Shown here: positions 35,153 to 44,641 of the stretch, piece by piece
Layout: each line of letters begins with the position of its first letter
Numbering within the stretch: the stretch's first letter is position 1
DNA from: an uncultured bacterium
GTDB taxonomy: Bacteria; Cyanobacteriota; Vampirovibrionia; Gastranaerophilales; Gastranaerophilaceae
Length of the DNA: 64,000 bases
Direction: 5' to 3'
Assembly (NCBI GenBank): GCA_949300515.1
Contig: CASGEP010000006.1
Span: forward strand, 1-64,000
Position numbers and translations under genes: made by a program
Notes under the pieces: model-generated
What the model was told of the DNA's origin: nothing
The model's input: only the letters and a program-made list of their open reading frames with translations
The model's database searches: none

Positions 35153-36865
35153 ATGAAGTTTTTGAGCAGAGGAATTTTACTTTTTATAGTTTCTTTATTG
35201 TTTTTTACTCCGGTTTTTGCGCAGGATGAAAAAACTACAATACGTGTCGGTATTTCAAACCAAAATTTTTCTTCTTATGAACATGGCAGTGCGCAATTTA
35301 TATCAGATGATGCAATTTCAATAGTAGATATGGTTTCAAGCACAAAAGCGGAAATAAAGCCGAATGAAACGGTCTGTGTCGAGCTGTCAAAGGGCTATTT
35401 TAAAATTTATACCGATAAAGTCCTTATAGAAAATGTAAAAGGTCCGATTGTCCTTACTCCGAAGGAAAAAATCGCGATAGCAGCCCTGAAGCGCAAGGGA
35501 ACACCCGCTTATTATGCGGGGCTTATCGAGCTTGTCCCCGTAAAAGAGGATAAATTTAATATCGTAAATGTTCTTGATATTCAAACTTATCTTAAGGGCG
35601 TTGTTCCAAATGAAATGCCCGTTTCTTTCGGGCTTGAGGCGCTTAAGGCGCAGGCAGTCGCCGCAAGGAATTATGCAAACCGTCCGCAGAATGTGTATAA
35701 GAACTACGATATATGTGACTCTACGGCATGTCAGGTGTATTATGGCGTAAATTCGCAAACGGAAATTTCTGACAGGGCGGTAGATGAAACAAGGGGAATT
35801 TTTGCGCTCTATGAAAATGAGCCTATACTTGCGCTTTATTCTTCAACTGCGGGCGGAATAAGCGAAGATTGGAAAAACGTTTATGCGCTAAATCAGCCAA
35901 ATGTACCCTCTAAGCCTTATTTGACGTCGGTGTGTGATGATGTTAACCAGAAGTTTTTAACAACGGAGAAAGATGTGAGAGAATTTTATTCAAATAAAAC
36001 ACTCTCTTACGATATAAAATCCCCGCGCTACAGGTGGAGCGTGGAGTGGGAAAAATCTGAACTTGAGGAAGTATTAAACAGGACACTTCTTGAGCAGTCG
36101 CGTGCAGGGCTTGTGGAGCCGAAGTTTGACGGGTCTTACGTGCTTGAGGACTTAAAGGATATTAAAGTTTTAAAAAGAGGAAACTCGGGTAAGGCTCTTG
36201 AGATAGAAATAGTCTTTAAAAACGGGACTTTTAAAGTTATGCGTGAGCTTGGCATAAGAAGGGTTTTAAAGAAAAATAATTCAATGCTTGCAAGCGGCAA
36301 TTTTTTCGTGGACAAAATAAGCGCAAAAGAGTCTGAAAATCCTCAGGAACAAGAGGAGGAGGATGGAGCAATATTCAGTTTTGAGAGAATTTTGCACCGA
36401 AGCGAAGATAAAATAGAAAAATTTGTATTAACGGGCGGCGGTTTCGGGCATGGTGTAGGTATGAGCCAGTACGGCGCGGGATATATGGCACAGCTGGGCA
36501 AGAAATACGACGAAATTTTAAAACATTACTACAGCTCAATTACCCTTGGTACAATGAAAAAAGAGGTTTTGTATAATCCGTACGGAATTGAATATAAAAC
36601 AAGTTTTTACTACCCTGAGGACAAGGGACAAAATGCGATTTTAAAGGTTTACAATCCTAAAAAAGCTTCGGATATAAAATTTAAAATTAATTCAAAAGAA
36701 TTTAATTCGGACATGACAAAATACAGCGCAAAGACTCTTGGTATGGATATTACAAAGTATTTAAAAGAAGGACTCAACGAGATAGTTTTTGAACCGTTGG
36801 GCGAGAGGGACAAGGCAAAGTCGGTGACATTTCAGGTAGAGATTGGAAACAAAATTGGCAAGTGA
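35153..36865 (+). CDS. SpoIID/LytB-domain secreted protein
   Basis: A 570-residue protein with a signal peptide (FLSRGILLFIVSLLFFTPVFAQ, cut near residue 23). The conserved domain starts with DIQTYLKGVVPNEMPVSFGL and EALKAQAVAARNYA and ends with GGGFGHGVGMSQYGAGYMA, the SpoIID signature. SpoIID is a peptidoglycan lytic transglycosylase in endospore formers; homologues exist in cyanobacteria and others. It overlaps murJ by 23 bases, which supports a cell-wall role. Confidence 0.88.
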   Translation: MKFLSRGILLFIVSLLFFTPVFAQDEKTTIRVGISNQNFSSYEHGSAQFISDDAISIVDMVSSTKAEIKPNETVCVELSKGYFKIYTDKVLIENVKGPIVLTPKEKIAIAALKRKGTPAYYAGLIELVPVKEDKFNIVNVLDIQTYLKGVVPNEMPVSFGLEALKAQAVAARNYANRPQNVYKNYDICDSTACQVYYGVNSQTEISDRAVDETRGIFALYENEPILALYSSTAGGISEDWKNVYALNQPNVPSKPYLTSVCDDVNQKFLTTEKDVREFYSNKTLSYDIKSPRYRWSVEWEKSELEEVLNRTLLEQSRAGLVEPKFDGSYVLEDLKDIKVLKRGNSGKALEIEIVFKNGTFKVMRELGIRRVLKKNNSMLASGNFFVDKISAKESENPQEQEEEDGAIFSFERILHRSEDKIEKFVLTGGGFGHGVGMSQYGAGYMAQLGKKYDEILKHYYSSITLGTMKKEVLYNPYGIEYKTSFYYPEDKGQNAILKVYNPKKASDIKFKINSKEFNSDMTKYSAKTLGMDITKYLKEGLNEIVFEPLGERDKAKSVTFQVEIGNKIGK

Positions 36866-38453
36866 TTGTACAAACGGGCAAAATAAGGGCGAGAGCTTAT
36901 TAAGAGCTGCGTGGTGGATTGCCGTTATTATATTTTTATCAAAAGTAGCGGGCTTTTTAAGGGATATTGTGGTCGCAAATTATTACGGCGCAAGCATTGT
37001 GTCTGATGCGTACTTTTTTGCCTATCAAATCCCCGCACTCGTGATAATTATTTTGGGCGGGGTCGGCGGACCTTTTCACTCCGCAACGGTGGCTGTTTTT
37101 TCAAAACTTGTGAAAGATTTTTCAAAAAAGCCCGAGGCGCAGGTAAAAAAACTCTTTAATACTTTTGAAACTTTTTCAATACTTTTGTTTTTAATTCTTT
37201 CGCTTTTGTGCTTCTTTTTTCCGCACAAAATAATGAGTGTTATTATAAATAACCCCGATACTCCCGAGCTTTTAAATCTTGCCGCGTATCATTTGAAAAT
37301 TATGTCGCCCATGCTTATTATGGGTTCCGTTCTGGGACTTTATTACGGGATTTTGGTCACATACAAGCACTTTATGCTGCCTAATATCTCGCCTTCCTTT
37401 GTTTCTTTCGGGATAATTGCCGTTCTTTTAATTACAAAAGGCGACACAAGCGGGTTTTACCTTGCGCTCGGAACAACAATAGGCTGTTTTTTGCAGCTTG
37501 CGGTGCAAACCCCCGCCGTACGGCATTTGGGATATTCTTTCAGACCGTCTTTTGACTTTTTTAAAAACAAAAATTTCAATGAAATTCTTGAACTTTTATT
37601 TCCCGCGTTTTTAAGTTCAACTATCGGACAGTTGGGCGTATATGTCGATATGTTCTTTTCATCGGGCTTAAAAGAAGGTGCATGGACTGCTTTCGGTTTT
37701 GCAAACAGGATTTTTCAGTTTCCGGTCGGGCTGCTGCTCAGTGCGATTTTGGTTCCTTTGTTTCCTCTGTTTTCAAGACTTGTGGCGCAAAAGGATTTTG
37801 AGGGCGTAAGGGATTATTTTACAAAAGGGGTCGGCTCGCTGATTTTTGCGGGAAGCTATTTGATGATTTTGATTTTTATTGTAAGAACGGACGCCATAAG
37901 AATTGCGCTCGAGCGCGGCGCGTTTAATTCAAGCGCCACTCTTATGGTATCTGAAATACTTTTCTTTATTTCGCTTTCGATTATCCCCTATGTTTTTCGC
38001 GACAGCGCAACGAGGCTTTTTTACTCTTTTAACGATTCTAAGACACCGTTTTATGTTGCACTTGCGTGTATTTTGCTAAAAGTTGTTTTGAACTCGCTTC
38101 TGGTAAAACCTTTGGGAATAAACGGCATAGCGCTTTCAACCACGCTTATAACGGCATTTAACGGCATTACTCTTGCGATTTTACTCGGAAAAAAAATCTC
38201 AATAGGCTACAGAAAGCTTTTAATAACGGTTTTAAAAATCCTTGCAGCTTCTCTTCTGGCATTTTTGGCGGGCGATGCGTTCAGTCTTGCATGGGATAAA
38301 TTTGTCGGATATTCGCTTGTTCTTGGCATTGTGAAGATTTCAATTATTACGATTTTAACTTTAATTGTTTATATAATCGCTTCTTTTGTTTTAAAAATAG
38401 AGTATTTAAAAGAGTTGAAAGACAGGATTAGGGCAAAATGGAAGAAAGTATAA
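36843..38453 (+). CDS. murJ: Lipid II flippase MurJ
   Basis: A 536-residue membrane protein of the MviN/MurJ family with about 14 segments, moving lipid II across the inner membrane. The N-terminal SKVAGFLRDIVVANYYGAS, the QIPALVIIILGGVGGPFHSA loop, and LFPAFLSSTIGQLGVYVD fit the family. It overlaps the SpoIID-like gene upstream and tsaC downstream (16 bases), so the three are likely one operon. Confidence 0.9.
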   Translation: METKLASDCTNGQNKGESLLRAAWWIAVIIFLSKVAGFLRDIVVANYYGASIVSDAYFFAYQIPALVIIILGGVGGPFHSATVAVFSKLVKDFSKKPEAQVKKLFNTFETFSILLFLILSLLCFFFPHKIMSVIINNPDTPELLNLAAYHLKIMSPMLIMGSVLGLYYGILVTYKHFMLPNISPSFVSFGIIAVLLITKGDTSGFYLALGTTIGCFLQLAVQTPAVRHLGYSFRPSFDFFKNKNFNEILELLFPAFLSSTIGQLGVYVDMFFSSGLKEGAWTAFGFANRIFQFPVGLLLSAILVPLFPLFSRLVAQKDFEGVRDYFTKGVGSLIFAGSYLMILIFIVRTDAIRIALERGAFNSSATLMVSEILFFISLSIIPYVFRDSATRLFYSFNDSKTPFYVALACILLKVVLNSLLVKPLGINGIALSTTLITAFNGITLAILLGKKISIGYRKLLITVLKILAASLLAFLAGDAFSLAWDKFVGYSLVLGIVKISIITILTLIVYIIASFVLKIEYLKELKDRIRAKWKKV

Positions 38454-39007
38454 TAAAAAAGGGTGAAGTAATAGGCTTTCAGACGGATACGGTCTGGGGT
38501 CTGGGGTGTATGCCCGATGACATTGAAGCAGTTGATAAAATTTATGAAATAAAAAACCGCGACCGCTCAAAACCGTTAATTTTAATGAGTCATGATGTAA
38601 AATATCTTGAAAAATATGTCTTTGATATTTCTGCTCAAGCAAAATTACTCATGGATAAATTTTTCCCAGGTGCGCTTACTTTAATTTTTAAACGTTCAAA
38701 TCTCACTGCGCCCTGTATTTGTGCGGGTTTTGATACCGTCGGGATAAGGGTGCCCGACAGCAGGAATTTCCGCGAAATAACTACCCGGGTAAAAGGCTGC
38801 GTTTTAGCTACGACTTCTTTAAATATCTCAAATGAGCCGCCCTGTAAGGATTATAGAGAGGCATGCGAAAAATTTGCAAACCGTGTAAAAATTATTGAGC
38901 CGAAATACGGGGAAAGTATCCAAAATGTAGCTTCCACGGTTGTTTTGTGTGTTAATGACGAAATTAAAATTTTAAGACAGGGAAGCGTTAAAATACGGAA
39001 AAATTGA
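38438..39007 (+). CDS. tsaC: Threonylcarbamoyl-AMP synthase (YrdC/Sua5)
   Basis: A 189-residue YrdC-domain enzyme making threonylcarbamoyl-AMP for t6A37 of tRNA. Motifs: GFQTDTVWGLGCMPDDIEAV and IYEIKNRDRSKPLILM, then VGIRVPDSRNFREI, TTSLNISNEPPCKDY. The length fits TsaC without the Sua5 extension. It overlaps murJ by 16 bases. Its product is the substrate line for the t6A that MtaB (15.7 kb) further modifies. Confidence 0.92.
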   Translation: MEESIIKKGEVIGFQTDTVWGLGCMPDDIEAVDKIYEIKNRDRSKPLILMSHDVKYLEKYVFDISAQAKLLMDKFFPGALTLIFKRSNLTAPCICAGFDTVGIRVPDSRNFREITTRVKGCVLATTSLNISNEPPCKDYREACEKFANRVKIIEPKYGESIQNVASTVVLCVNDEIKILRQGSVKIRKN

Positions 39008-39055
39008 GTATTTCAGGTAAGTGTTTATTCGGGTACTCCGTGCTAAAATGCGGCT

Positions 39056-40180
39056 ATGAAAAGGATTTCCCCTAATCGCTGCTTTTGCGCTGCAATTTTT
39101 TGCGCTTTTTTTGAATTTTTAAAATGTGTCTTAATTCAAAATTCGCGCGAAAAAATTTTTTTGTTTACCGTGGATAAAATTCCGAAGGGGGTGAGGCACA
39201 AACCCTTTTGCAAAGAAATTGTCTGTGATTTTAGCTGTCTGGATATAAAAATAAGCGAAACAATTTTGTGCAGATTAAAGTATGAAGAAAGATCAAAAAA
39301 ACTTTTTGTTGCATTCAGCCTAAAATCGCAAGAGAGCCTGTTATTTGCCTTAAGGGTTTTAAAAAACGCCTCTGCGGCTCTTTGTACAAGTTTCTTAAAT
39401 GAACTTGTACAAAGGCTTATGGAGGCTTTTTTACCAAAAGGAGAACCTGTATTTTTTGATTTTGACTTTTATTTTGCACCGTTTGTAAAGCCTGATTTAA
39501 AGTATTTAAACCCTTTTAAAAAGTCTAAAACACTCTGTTTGGACCCTGCTTTGCTGGATGATGTTTTGTGCATTTTATACAATGTTTACATTTTCCGTGC
39601 GGATTATTTTTCTTTTGTCAAAATAAGCGCTGACGACATTTTATTTTTAAGAGGGGTAAAAAAATACTCAAAGCATTACAAAAACGAGGACAGAAAAAGA
39701 GTATCAAAAGCGCTCGAGGTGCTTTGTATGCTGAACTTAATTTTAATCAGGAAAATAAAAAAGTATCACTGGCAGTTTTGTTTTTTAAGCAGCAGGGTTA
39801 AAGCCGGCTATATTATTCCAAAAGAGCTTTTTTACCTGAATTGTAAAAAATATTTTGAAAAGTATTTAGCCCACCTTATTTGTTTGCAGTCGGATAAATC
39901 AAAAAATTTTGTAAAACTAAAACACCCTGTCGAGTTTTTGTGTAAAAACGTAAAAAATCCAAAACCTTCTTTTATCCGTGAGAGAGTTGAGGGCGCTTTT
40001 GATGAATTGGTGAAAATAGGACTTATAAAAAACTGGGAGTATGGGAAAATTAATGAAAATACGCTGTGCGGCGCAAATTGGATTTTAAGGTACAAAAAAT
40101 CAAAAATAGTTTTTGACATAAAAAATTGCGGGTGGAATTTAAAACCGACCCGCAATTTAAAAAGTTTAACTATACTTTAG
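39056..40180 (+). CDS. Uncharacterised protein with winged-helix-like segments
   Basis: A 374-residue protein with many aromatic and Lys residues and no signal peptide. Residues about 195-240 (DDILFLRGVKKYSKHYKNED then RVSKALEVLCMLNLILIRKI) and about 300-350 (FIRERVEGAFDELVKIGLIK then ILRYKKSKIVFDI) look like winged helices, recalling replication-initiator or DnaD-type proteins, but I see no named family. A perfect 13-base inverted repeat lies inside the gene (39380-39414). Its end overlaps the convergent glutamate synthase-like gene by 11 bases. Confidence 0.5.
   Translation: MKRISPNRCFCAAIFCAFFEFLKCVLIQNSREKIFLFTVDKIPKGVRHKPFCKEIVCDFSCLDIKISETILCRLKYEERSKKLFVAFSLKSQESLLFALRVLKNASAALCTSFLNELVQRLMEAFLPKGEPVFFDFDFYFAPFVKPDLKYLNPFKKSKTLCLDPALLDDVLCILYNVYIFRADYFSFVKISADDILFLRGVKKYSKHYKNEDRKRVSKALEVLCMLNLILIRKIKKYHWQFCFLSSRVKAGYIIPKELFYLNCKKYFEKYLAHLICLQSDKSKNFVKLKHPVEFLCKNVKNPKPSFIRERVEGAFDELVKIGLIKNWEYGKINENTLCGANWILRYKKSKIVFDIKNCGWNLKPTRNLKSLTIL
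39380..39414. repeat. Perfect 13-base inverted repeat inside a coding region
   Basis: CTTTGTACAAGTT (39380-39392) and AACTTGTACAAAG (39402-39414) are exact complements with a 9-base spacer. Each arm carries the self-complementary octamer TTGTACAA. It codes for an ordinary peptide here (LCTSFLNELVQR), so it may be an intragenic operator or RNA hairpin. Confidence 0.65.
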
Positions 40181-41552
40181 CTGTGCAAAGTGCTTCAATA
40201 ATTGCCTTAGCAGCGGTTTTTCCGGCACCCATAGCGTTAATTGCTGTAGATTCGCCTCTCGGCGCTACATCTCCGCCTGCGTAAATATCTTTAACGGATG
40301 TTTCGCCGTTTTCATTAATTATAATGTAGCCTTTTTTGTCTGTTTCAATGTCGATATGTTCTTTTGTTGCACTTTGTTGAATAATCGGATTTGGACCCGT
40401 GCCGAGCGAAACAATTACCGCATCAACATCCATGGTATCATATTTACCCGTAGGAACGGGACGGCGCCTGCCTGAGTCGTCAGGCTCGCCAAGCTCCATA
40501 ACTTCAAGCTTGATACCGTTAACAAAGCCGTCTTTACCCAGAATTTCAACAGGAGAGTGAAGAAGTTTAAAAATAATACCTTCTTCTTTTGCATGGCGGA
40601 TTTCTTCCTTCCTTGCGGGCAATTCTTCTTCCGTTCTTCTGTAGACGATGTAAACTTCTTTGTAGCCTACTCTTACGGCTGTTCTTGCGGCGTCCATCGC
40701 AACGTTTCCGCCGCCTATGATAGCTGCTCTTGTGCCGACTTTAAGAGGGGTTGGCATATTAGGGTCGTTTGCATGCATTAAGTTTACGCGGGTTAAAAAT
40801 TCATTTGCGCTGTATACGCCGTTGAGGTTTTCACCCGGAACATTAAGCATTTTGGGAAGTCCTGCGCCCGAGCAGATAAAAATTGCGTCATACCCTTCTT
40901 CTTTCAGTTGATTTAGAGTGATTGATTTGCCCACAATTACGTTTTTATAAAATTTAACACCGATTTCTTTTAAGCTTTCAATTTCTCTGTCCAAGACCGT
41001 TCTTGGTAATCTGAAGGGCGGAATGCCGTATCTTAAAACGCCGCCGAGTTCATGGAGCGCTTCAAATACGCTTACTTCAAAGCCTGCGTTTCTAAGGTCT
41101 GCCGCAGCCGACATGCCCGCACAGCCCGAGCCTACTATCGCAACTTTTTTGCCGTTTTCTTTAATTTGAGTTCTCACGGGAGCGCTGTTGTCGCCGACAT
41201 ATCTTTCAAGTGCGCCGATTGCAACGGAGTCGCCTTTAATCCCCAGTACACATTTGCTCTCGCACTGTCTTTCCTGCGGGCAAACTCTGCCGCAGACAGA
41301 GGGGAGCATGTTTGAATCGCGGATTATTTCGCCCGCGCCCTGAATGTCGCCTTCTTTGACTTTTGAAATAAAGCCCGGAATGTTAACACTTACGGGGCAG
41401 CCTTTTCTGCATAAGGGGTTTTTGCAGTTTAAACATCTTGAAGCTTCAAGCGCTGCCTGCTCGGGTGTAAAATTTTCCTCTACGGGATTAAAATTTGATC
41501 TTCTTTTAACTTCATCCTGTTCGCAAGGTCTTTGGCGTTCTACTTTGCTCAT
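40170..41552 (-). CDS. gltA: NADPH-dependent glutamate synthase small-subunit-like oxidoreductase
   Basis: A 460-residue flavoprotein. The N-terminal ferredoxin-like part holds cysteines of two 4Fe-4S clusters (CLNCKNPLCRKGCPV; CGRVCPQERQCESKC), then an FAD-binding motif VAIVGSGCAGMSAAADL, and an NADP-binding one (AAIIGGGNVAMDAARTAV). This is the GltA/GltD-type protein used in glutamate synthesis or, as in NfnB, in electron bifurcation with a partner. No partner gene is adjacent, so the exact role is open. Confidence 0.85.
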   Translation of the reverse strand: MSKVERQRPCEQDEVKRRSNFNPVEENFTPEQAALEASRCLNCKNPLCRKGCPVSVNIPGFISKVKEGDIQGAGEIIRDSNMLPSVCGRVCPQERQCESKCVLGIKGDSVAIGALERYVGDNSAPVRTQIKENGKKVAIVGSGCAGMSAAADLRNAGFEVSVFEALHELGGVLRYGIPPFRLPRTVLDREIESLKEIGVKFYKNVIVGKSITLNQLKEEGYDAIFICSGAGLPKMLNVPGENLNGVYSANEFLTRVNLMHANDPNMPTPLKVGTRAAIIGGGNVAMDAARTAVRVGYKEVYIVYRRTEEELPARKEEIRHAKEEGIIFKLLHSPVEILGKDGFVNGIKLEVMELGEPDDSGRRRPVPTGKYDTMDVDAVIVSLGTGPNPIIQQSATKEHIDIETDKKGYIIINENGETSVKDIYAGGDVAPRGESTAINAMGAGKTAAKAIIEALCTAKV

Positions 41553-41628
41553 ATTTAAAACTTCTCTCCATACTTAACTTATGATTTTATTGTATAATAA
41601 AAACAACAAAAAGTGAAAAGAGGTTTTT

Positions 41629-42432
41629 TTGGGCGCTGTAAAACTTTGGATAACGGACATTGACGGAACAATACTTGATGAAACAAATGTTTTTTCAAAA
41701 AGGATGCTTGAAACAATTGAAAAAGTAAAGAAAACAGACACAAAAATGGTACTTGCAACGGGCAGAATGTTTGACGGCGCAGACGGGGTAAGAAAATTTT
41801 TAGGACTTGATACGCCGGTTGTTTGTTATCAGGGCGCAATGGTAAGACAGGGCGGCAAAATTCTTCATCAATCTCCGGTAAAAAAAGAGCTTGCGCGCGA
41901 TGTCATTGAAGTTTTAAGAAAAAAAGGCATACACACAAATCTTTATAACAATGACGAATTAATTGTTGAAGATGACAATAAAGAAATCATGCGCGATTAT
42001 TGCCAGGGACGTTTTGTGACTTACCGCGCAGTCAAAAGCTTTGATGAAATTGAACTTAAAAGCGTACATAAGCTTCTTGCCGTTGTTTATGACGAGGATA
42101 AAATGCAGGAGTTAATCAAGGATATGACTGAGCGATACAAAGACGTTTTATGTATTGTGCGTTCAAATAAGTACTACATGGAAATAACCGACCCTAATGC
42201 TACAAAAGGCGCAGCATTAAACTTTTTAAAGGATTATTGGGGTATTAAAAAAGAAGAAGTTTTGGCAACCGGCGATCAGGATAATGACTATGAAATGCTC
42301 AAAAATGCGGGAATAAAAATTGCAATGAAAAATGCCTCAAAAAAATTAAAAGAGATTGCGGATGAAATTTGTCCCGATGTTAAAGAGGACGGCGTTTGCG
42401 AAATTATAGAGAGGTATGTATTATGCGGATAG
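41629..42432 (+). CDS. Cof-type HAD-family phosphatase
   Basis: A 267-residue haloacid-dehalogenase hydrolase. Motif I WITDIDGTILDE (nucleophile Asp), motif II VLATGRMF, motif III with Lys in NATKGAAL, motif IV ATGDQDNDYEMLKNAG. The C2-type cap and length match Cof/YbiV sugar-phosphate phosphatases. Substrate is unknown. A TTG start with an AGAGG site 6 bases upstream is used. It overlaps ispF by 10 bases. Confidence 0.88.
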   Translation: MGAVKLWITDIDGTILDETNVFSKRMLETIEKVKKTDTKMVLATGRMFDGADGVRKFLGLDTPVVCYQGAMVRQGGKILHQSPVKKELARDVIEVLRKKGIHTNLYNNDELIVEDDNKEIMRDYCQGRFVTYRAVKSFDEIELKSVHKLLAVVYDEDKMQELIKDMTERYKDVLCIVRSNKYYMEITDPNATKGAALNFLKDYWGIKKEEVLATGDQDNDYEMLKNAGIKIAMKNASKKLKEIADEICPDVKEDGVCEIIERYVLCG

Positions 42433-42896
42433 GCACCGGCTACGATTTACACAGATTATGCGAAGGCAGAGCGCTCATTCTGGGCGGAGTTAAAATCCCT
42501 TATGAAAAAGGGCTTCTCGGGCACTCTGATGCCGATGTGCTCACCCATGCGATAATAGATTCGCTTCTGGGAGCAATGGGCGAAAAAGACATAGGCACGC
42601 ATTTTCCCGATACCGATATAAGTTTTAAAGATATAAGCAGCACCCTTTTGCTGCAGAAAACCATGCTTATTATGCAAAATAACGGCTATAAGATTGTAAA
42701 TATTGACTCAAATATAATCTGTCAAAAACCAAAACTTATGCCCTATATAGACAAAATGAAAGAAAATCTTGCGCCGCTTTTAAATATTGACGAGTCGGCT
42801 CTTTCAATAAAGGCAAAAACAAACGAAGGAGCGGACTCTACGGGTTTGGGAGAGGCAATTGCCGCCCAGTGCGTGTGCTTGATTGAGAAAGTTTAA
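42423..42896 (+). CDS. ispF: 2-C-methyl-D-erythritol 2,4-cyclodiphosphate synthase
   Basis: A 157-residue trimeric MEP-pathway enzyme. The zinc-binding Asp and His are in GTGYDLHRL, with another His in GLLGHSDADVLTHAI. DIGTHFPDTD and TNEGADSTGLGE complete the family set. The ATG at 42423, preceded by AGAGG, gives the expected length; an upstream frame start at 42396 would add nine residues. The last bases of the HAD gene overlap it. Confidence 0.95.
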   Translation: MRIGTGYDLHRLCEGRALILGGVKIPYEKGLLGHSDADVLTHAIIDSLLGAMGEKDIGTHFPDTDISFKDISSTLLLQKTMLIMQNNGYKIVNIDSNIICQKPKLMPYIDKMKENLAPLLNIDESALSIKAKTNEGADSTGLGEAIAAQCVCLIEKV

Positions 42897-43310
42897 ATGA
42901 AAACAAAAAAAGGAAGTGTTAAATATTTTATTGCATTAATTGCGCTCATTCTGGGCTGTTTCCTTGCAAATGAGAGTGATTTCGGCGACAATTTTAAACC
43001 GGTTTCAAACATTTACAATAAAGAAATGAAAGAAAAAGACTACGTACAAAAGTACTGCAAGGGTGAAATCGAGTACACTCTGAGCGACAGGACAAGGGTG
43101 GATTGTCTTACCGATGAGTTTGCAATTGAGTACGACTGGGCAAGCAAATGGGCGCAGAGTGTGGGACAGTCTTTATACTACGCGCGCATGACAGGTCTAA
43201 AACCTGCCGTTGCAATTATTATGAAAAGCCCCGAAGATGAAAAATATATAAAAAGAATTCAACTCGCGGATGAGAGGATAACGATTTTTAAAATAAAAGC
43301 GTACAAATAG
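42897..43310 (+). CDS. Membrane-anchored nuclease-like protein of unknown function
   Basis: A 137-residue protein directly after ispF (TAA then ATG). The N terminus is one hydrophobic segment (YFIALIALILGCFLA). The mature part has EIEYTLSDRTRVDCLTDEF then AIEYDWASKWAQSVGQSLYY and AVAIIMKSPEDEKYIKRI, a pattern that resembles a small PD-(D/E)XK-like domain of unknown role. I recall similar uncharacterised proteins but cannot name the family. Confidence 0.5.
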   Translation: MKTKKGSVKYFIALIALILGCFLANESDFGDNFKPVSNIYNKEMKEKDYVQKYCKGEIEYTLSDRTRVDCLTDEFAIEYDWASKWAQSVGQSLYYARMTGLKPAVAIIMKSPEDEKYIKRIQLADERITIFKIKAYK

Positions 43311-43355
43311 ACCGTTTTCATTTTTTGCGCCGCGGGCACGGATTTGCAGGGTAAT

Positions 43356-44066
43356 TTATATTAAGCCTTCTTTTTTCAGTTTTTCATAAATATCAATGCG
43401 GCGCTCTTTTGTCCTTTTTATGCGCTCATCCCGCCTAAAAGCTTCAATTTGTGCATGATTGCCGTTTAAGAGCACCTGCGGCACGACCATGCCGCGATAT
43501 TCCCGCGGGCGTGTATATTGCGGGTGTTCAAGCAGCCCGTTTAAGCCCTGCGAAAAACTATCATCCAGCGCTGACTCATCTTTGCCCAAAAAACCATGTA
43601 AATGTCTTGAAACGCTGTCTATAATGCAAAGCGCGCCAAGTTCTCCTCCTGTTAATACATAATCGCCAAGAGAAATTTCGCGCGGTTTTAACCCAAGTCT
43701 GATTCTTTCGTCAAATCCTTCATATCTGCCGCACAGCAGTATTAACTGCTCTTTTTTTGAAAGTTCAAGACTTATGTTTTGATTGTAAACCTCACCTTGA
43801 GGCGTGAGCATTATAAATTCGCGATTGTCAAGCTTTTCAATACTTTCATACGCTTCAAAAACGGGCGGAGCCATCATTACCATGCCTGCAGACCCGCCAT
43901 AGGGCGTATCATCAACCCTTCTGTGTTTATCATGGGTGAAATCCCGCGGATTTGTCGTCCTTAGCTCGATTATTCCGTTTTTTATCCCCCTGCCCAAAAG
44001 CGCCTGAGAGCAGTAGGACTCTATTATATCCGGAAAAAGGGTAATAACATCAAACCTTAATCCCAT
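43356..44066 (-). CDS. trmD: tRNA (guanine37-N1)-methyltransferase
   Basis: A 236-residue SPOUT-family enzyme that methylates G37 of tRNA using SAM. The trefoil-knot motifs LLCGRYEGFDERIRLGL and SLGDYVLTGGELGAL are clear, and the C-terminal VPQVLLNGNHAQIEAFRRD is present. Its start overlaps rimM by 10 bases; rimM-trmD is a conserved pair. The usual rpsP and rplS neighbours are absent in the window. Confidence 0.95.
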   Translation of the reverse strand: MGLRFDVITLFPDIIESYCSQALLGRGIKNGIIELRTTNPRDFTHDKHRRVDDTPYGGSAGMVMMAPPVFEAYESIEKLDNREFIMLTPQGEVYNQNISLELSKKEQLILLCGRYEGFDERIRLGLKPREISLGDYVLTGGELGALCIIDSVSRHLHGFLGKDESALDDSFSQGLNGLLEHPQYTRPREYRGMVVPQVLLNGNHAQIEAFRRDERIKRTKERRIDIYEKLKKEGLI

Positions 44067-44563
44067 GGCAGAAGCCCTTTTATAGGTTTTATGATTATTT
44101 TTTTGGATTTAATATCCACAATGGGCACAAGCTCTTTTACAAAAGGAATTAAAATATTCCCGTATTCGTCATTTTGAGGTTTTACGGATAAAATGTCATT
44201 GCCTGCGCTTTTTGCAACGGAGTCAACCATGCCGATAAAATCATCCTTATCATCAAAAACTTTAAGATTGAGCAAATCCGCAATGAGATACTCCTCATCC
44301 TGCATTTGTTTTTGCACTTCCGATTTATCAAGGTATATGTTCTCGCCCTTGTAGTTTAGAAGTTCGTTTATGTCCGAGATTTCTTTAAATTTTACTATTG
44401 CAAAATTTTTGTGAAATCTGACTCTTTCTATGGTCAGGGCGGAATTTTTAACGATAACTTTTTTTGCGCTCTCAATTCTTTTGGCATCCGAGTAACCCAC
44501 TTTTGCCTCGCCCGAGATACCATGGAAATTCAGTATTTTGCCTATTGAAATTAATTCCCGCAT
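44057..44563 (-). CDS. rimM: 16S rRNA processing protein RimM
   Basis: A 168-residue protein that helps mature the 30S head. It has an N-terminal domain with LISIGKILNFHGISGEAKV and a C-terminal PRC-barrel with LIADLLNLKVFDD and DILSVKPQNDEYGNILIPFV. The ATG at 44563 is preferred because it fits the family's start; a TTG at 44581 is possible. It is transcribed with trmD. Confidence 0.9.
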   Translation of the reverse strand: MRELISIGKILNFHGISGEAKVGYSDAKRIESAKKVIVKNSALTIERVRFHKNFAIVKFKEISDINELLNYKGENIYLDKSEVQKQMQDEEYLIADLLNLKVFDDKDDFIGMVDSVAKSAGNDILSVKPQNDEYGNILIPFVKELVPIVDIKSKKIIIKPIKGLLPWD

Positions 44564-44627
44564 AGCAAAAGTATAACACAAACATACTTCCTAAAATGTA
44601 TTTAAGAGGAGCTTGAGTTTTAAAATA

Positions 44628-44641
44628 TACCCGAGCGGGTA
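44628..44641. promoter_or_regulatory. Palindrome upstream of the NarL-type regulator
   Basis: TACCCG-AG-CGGGTA, an exact 6+2+6 palindrome, 79 bases before the NarL-type gene, with a second partial copy (GGGTACTAAT) 19 bases on. NarL/LuxR proteins bind such elements, so it may be an autoregulatory site. No evidence beyond symmetry. Confidence 0.35.
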
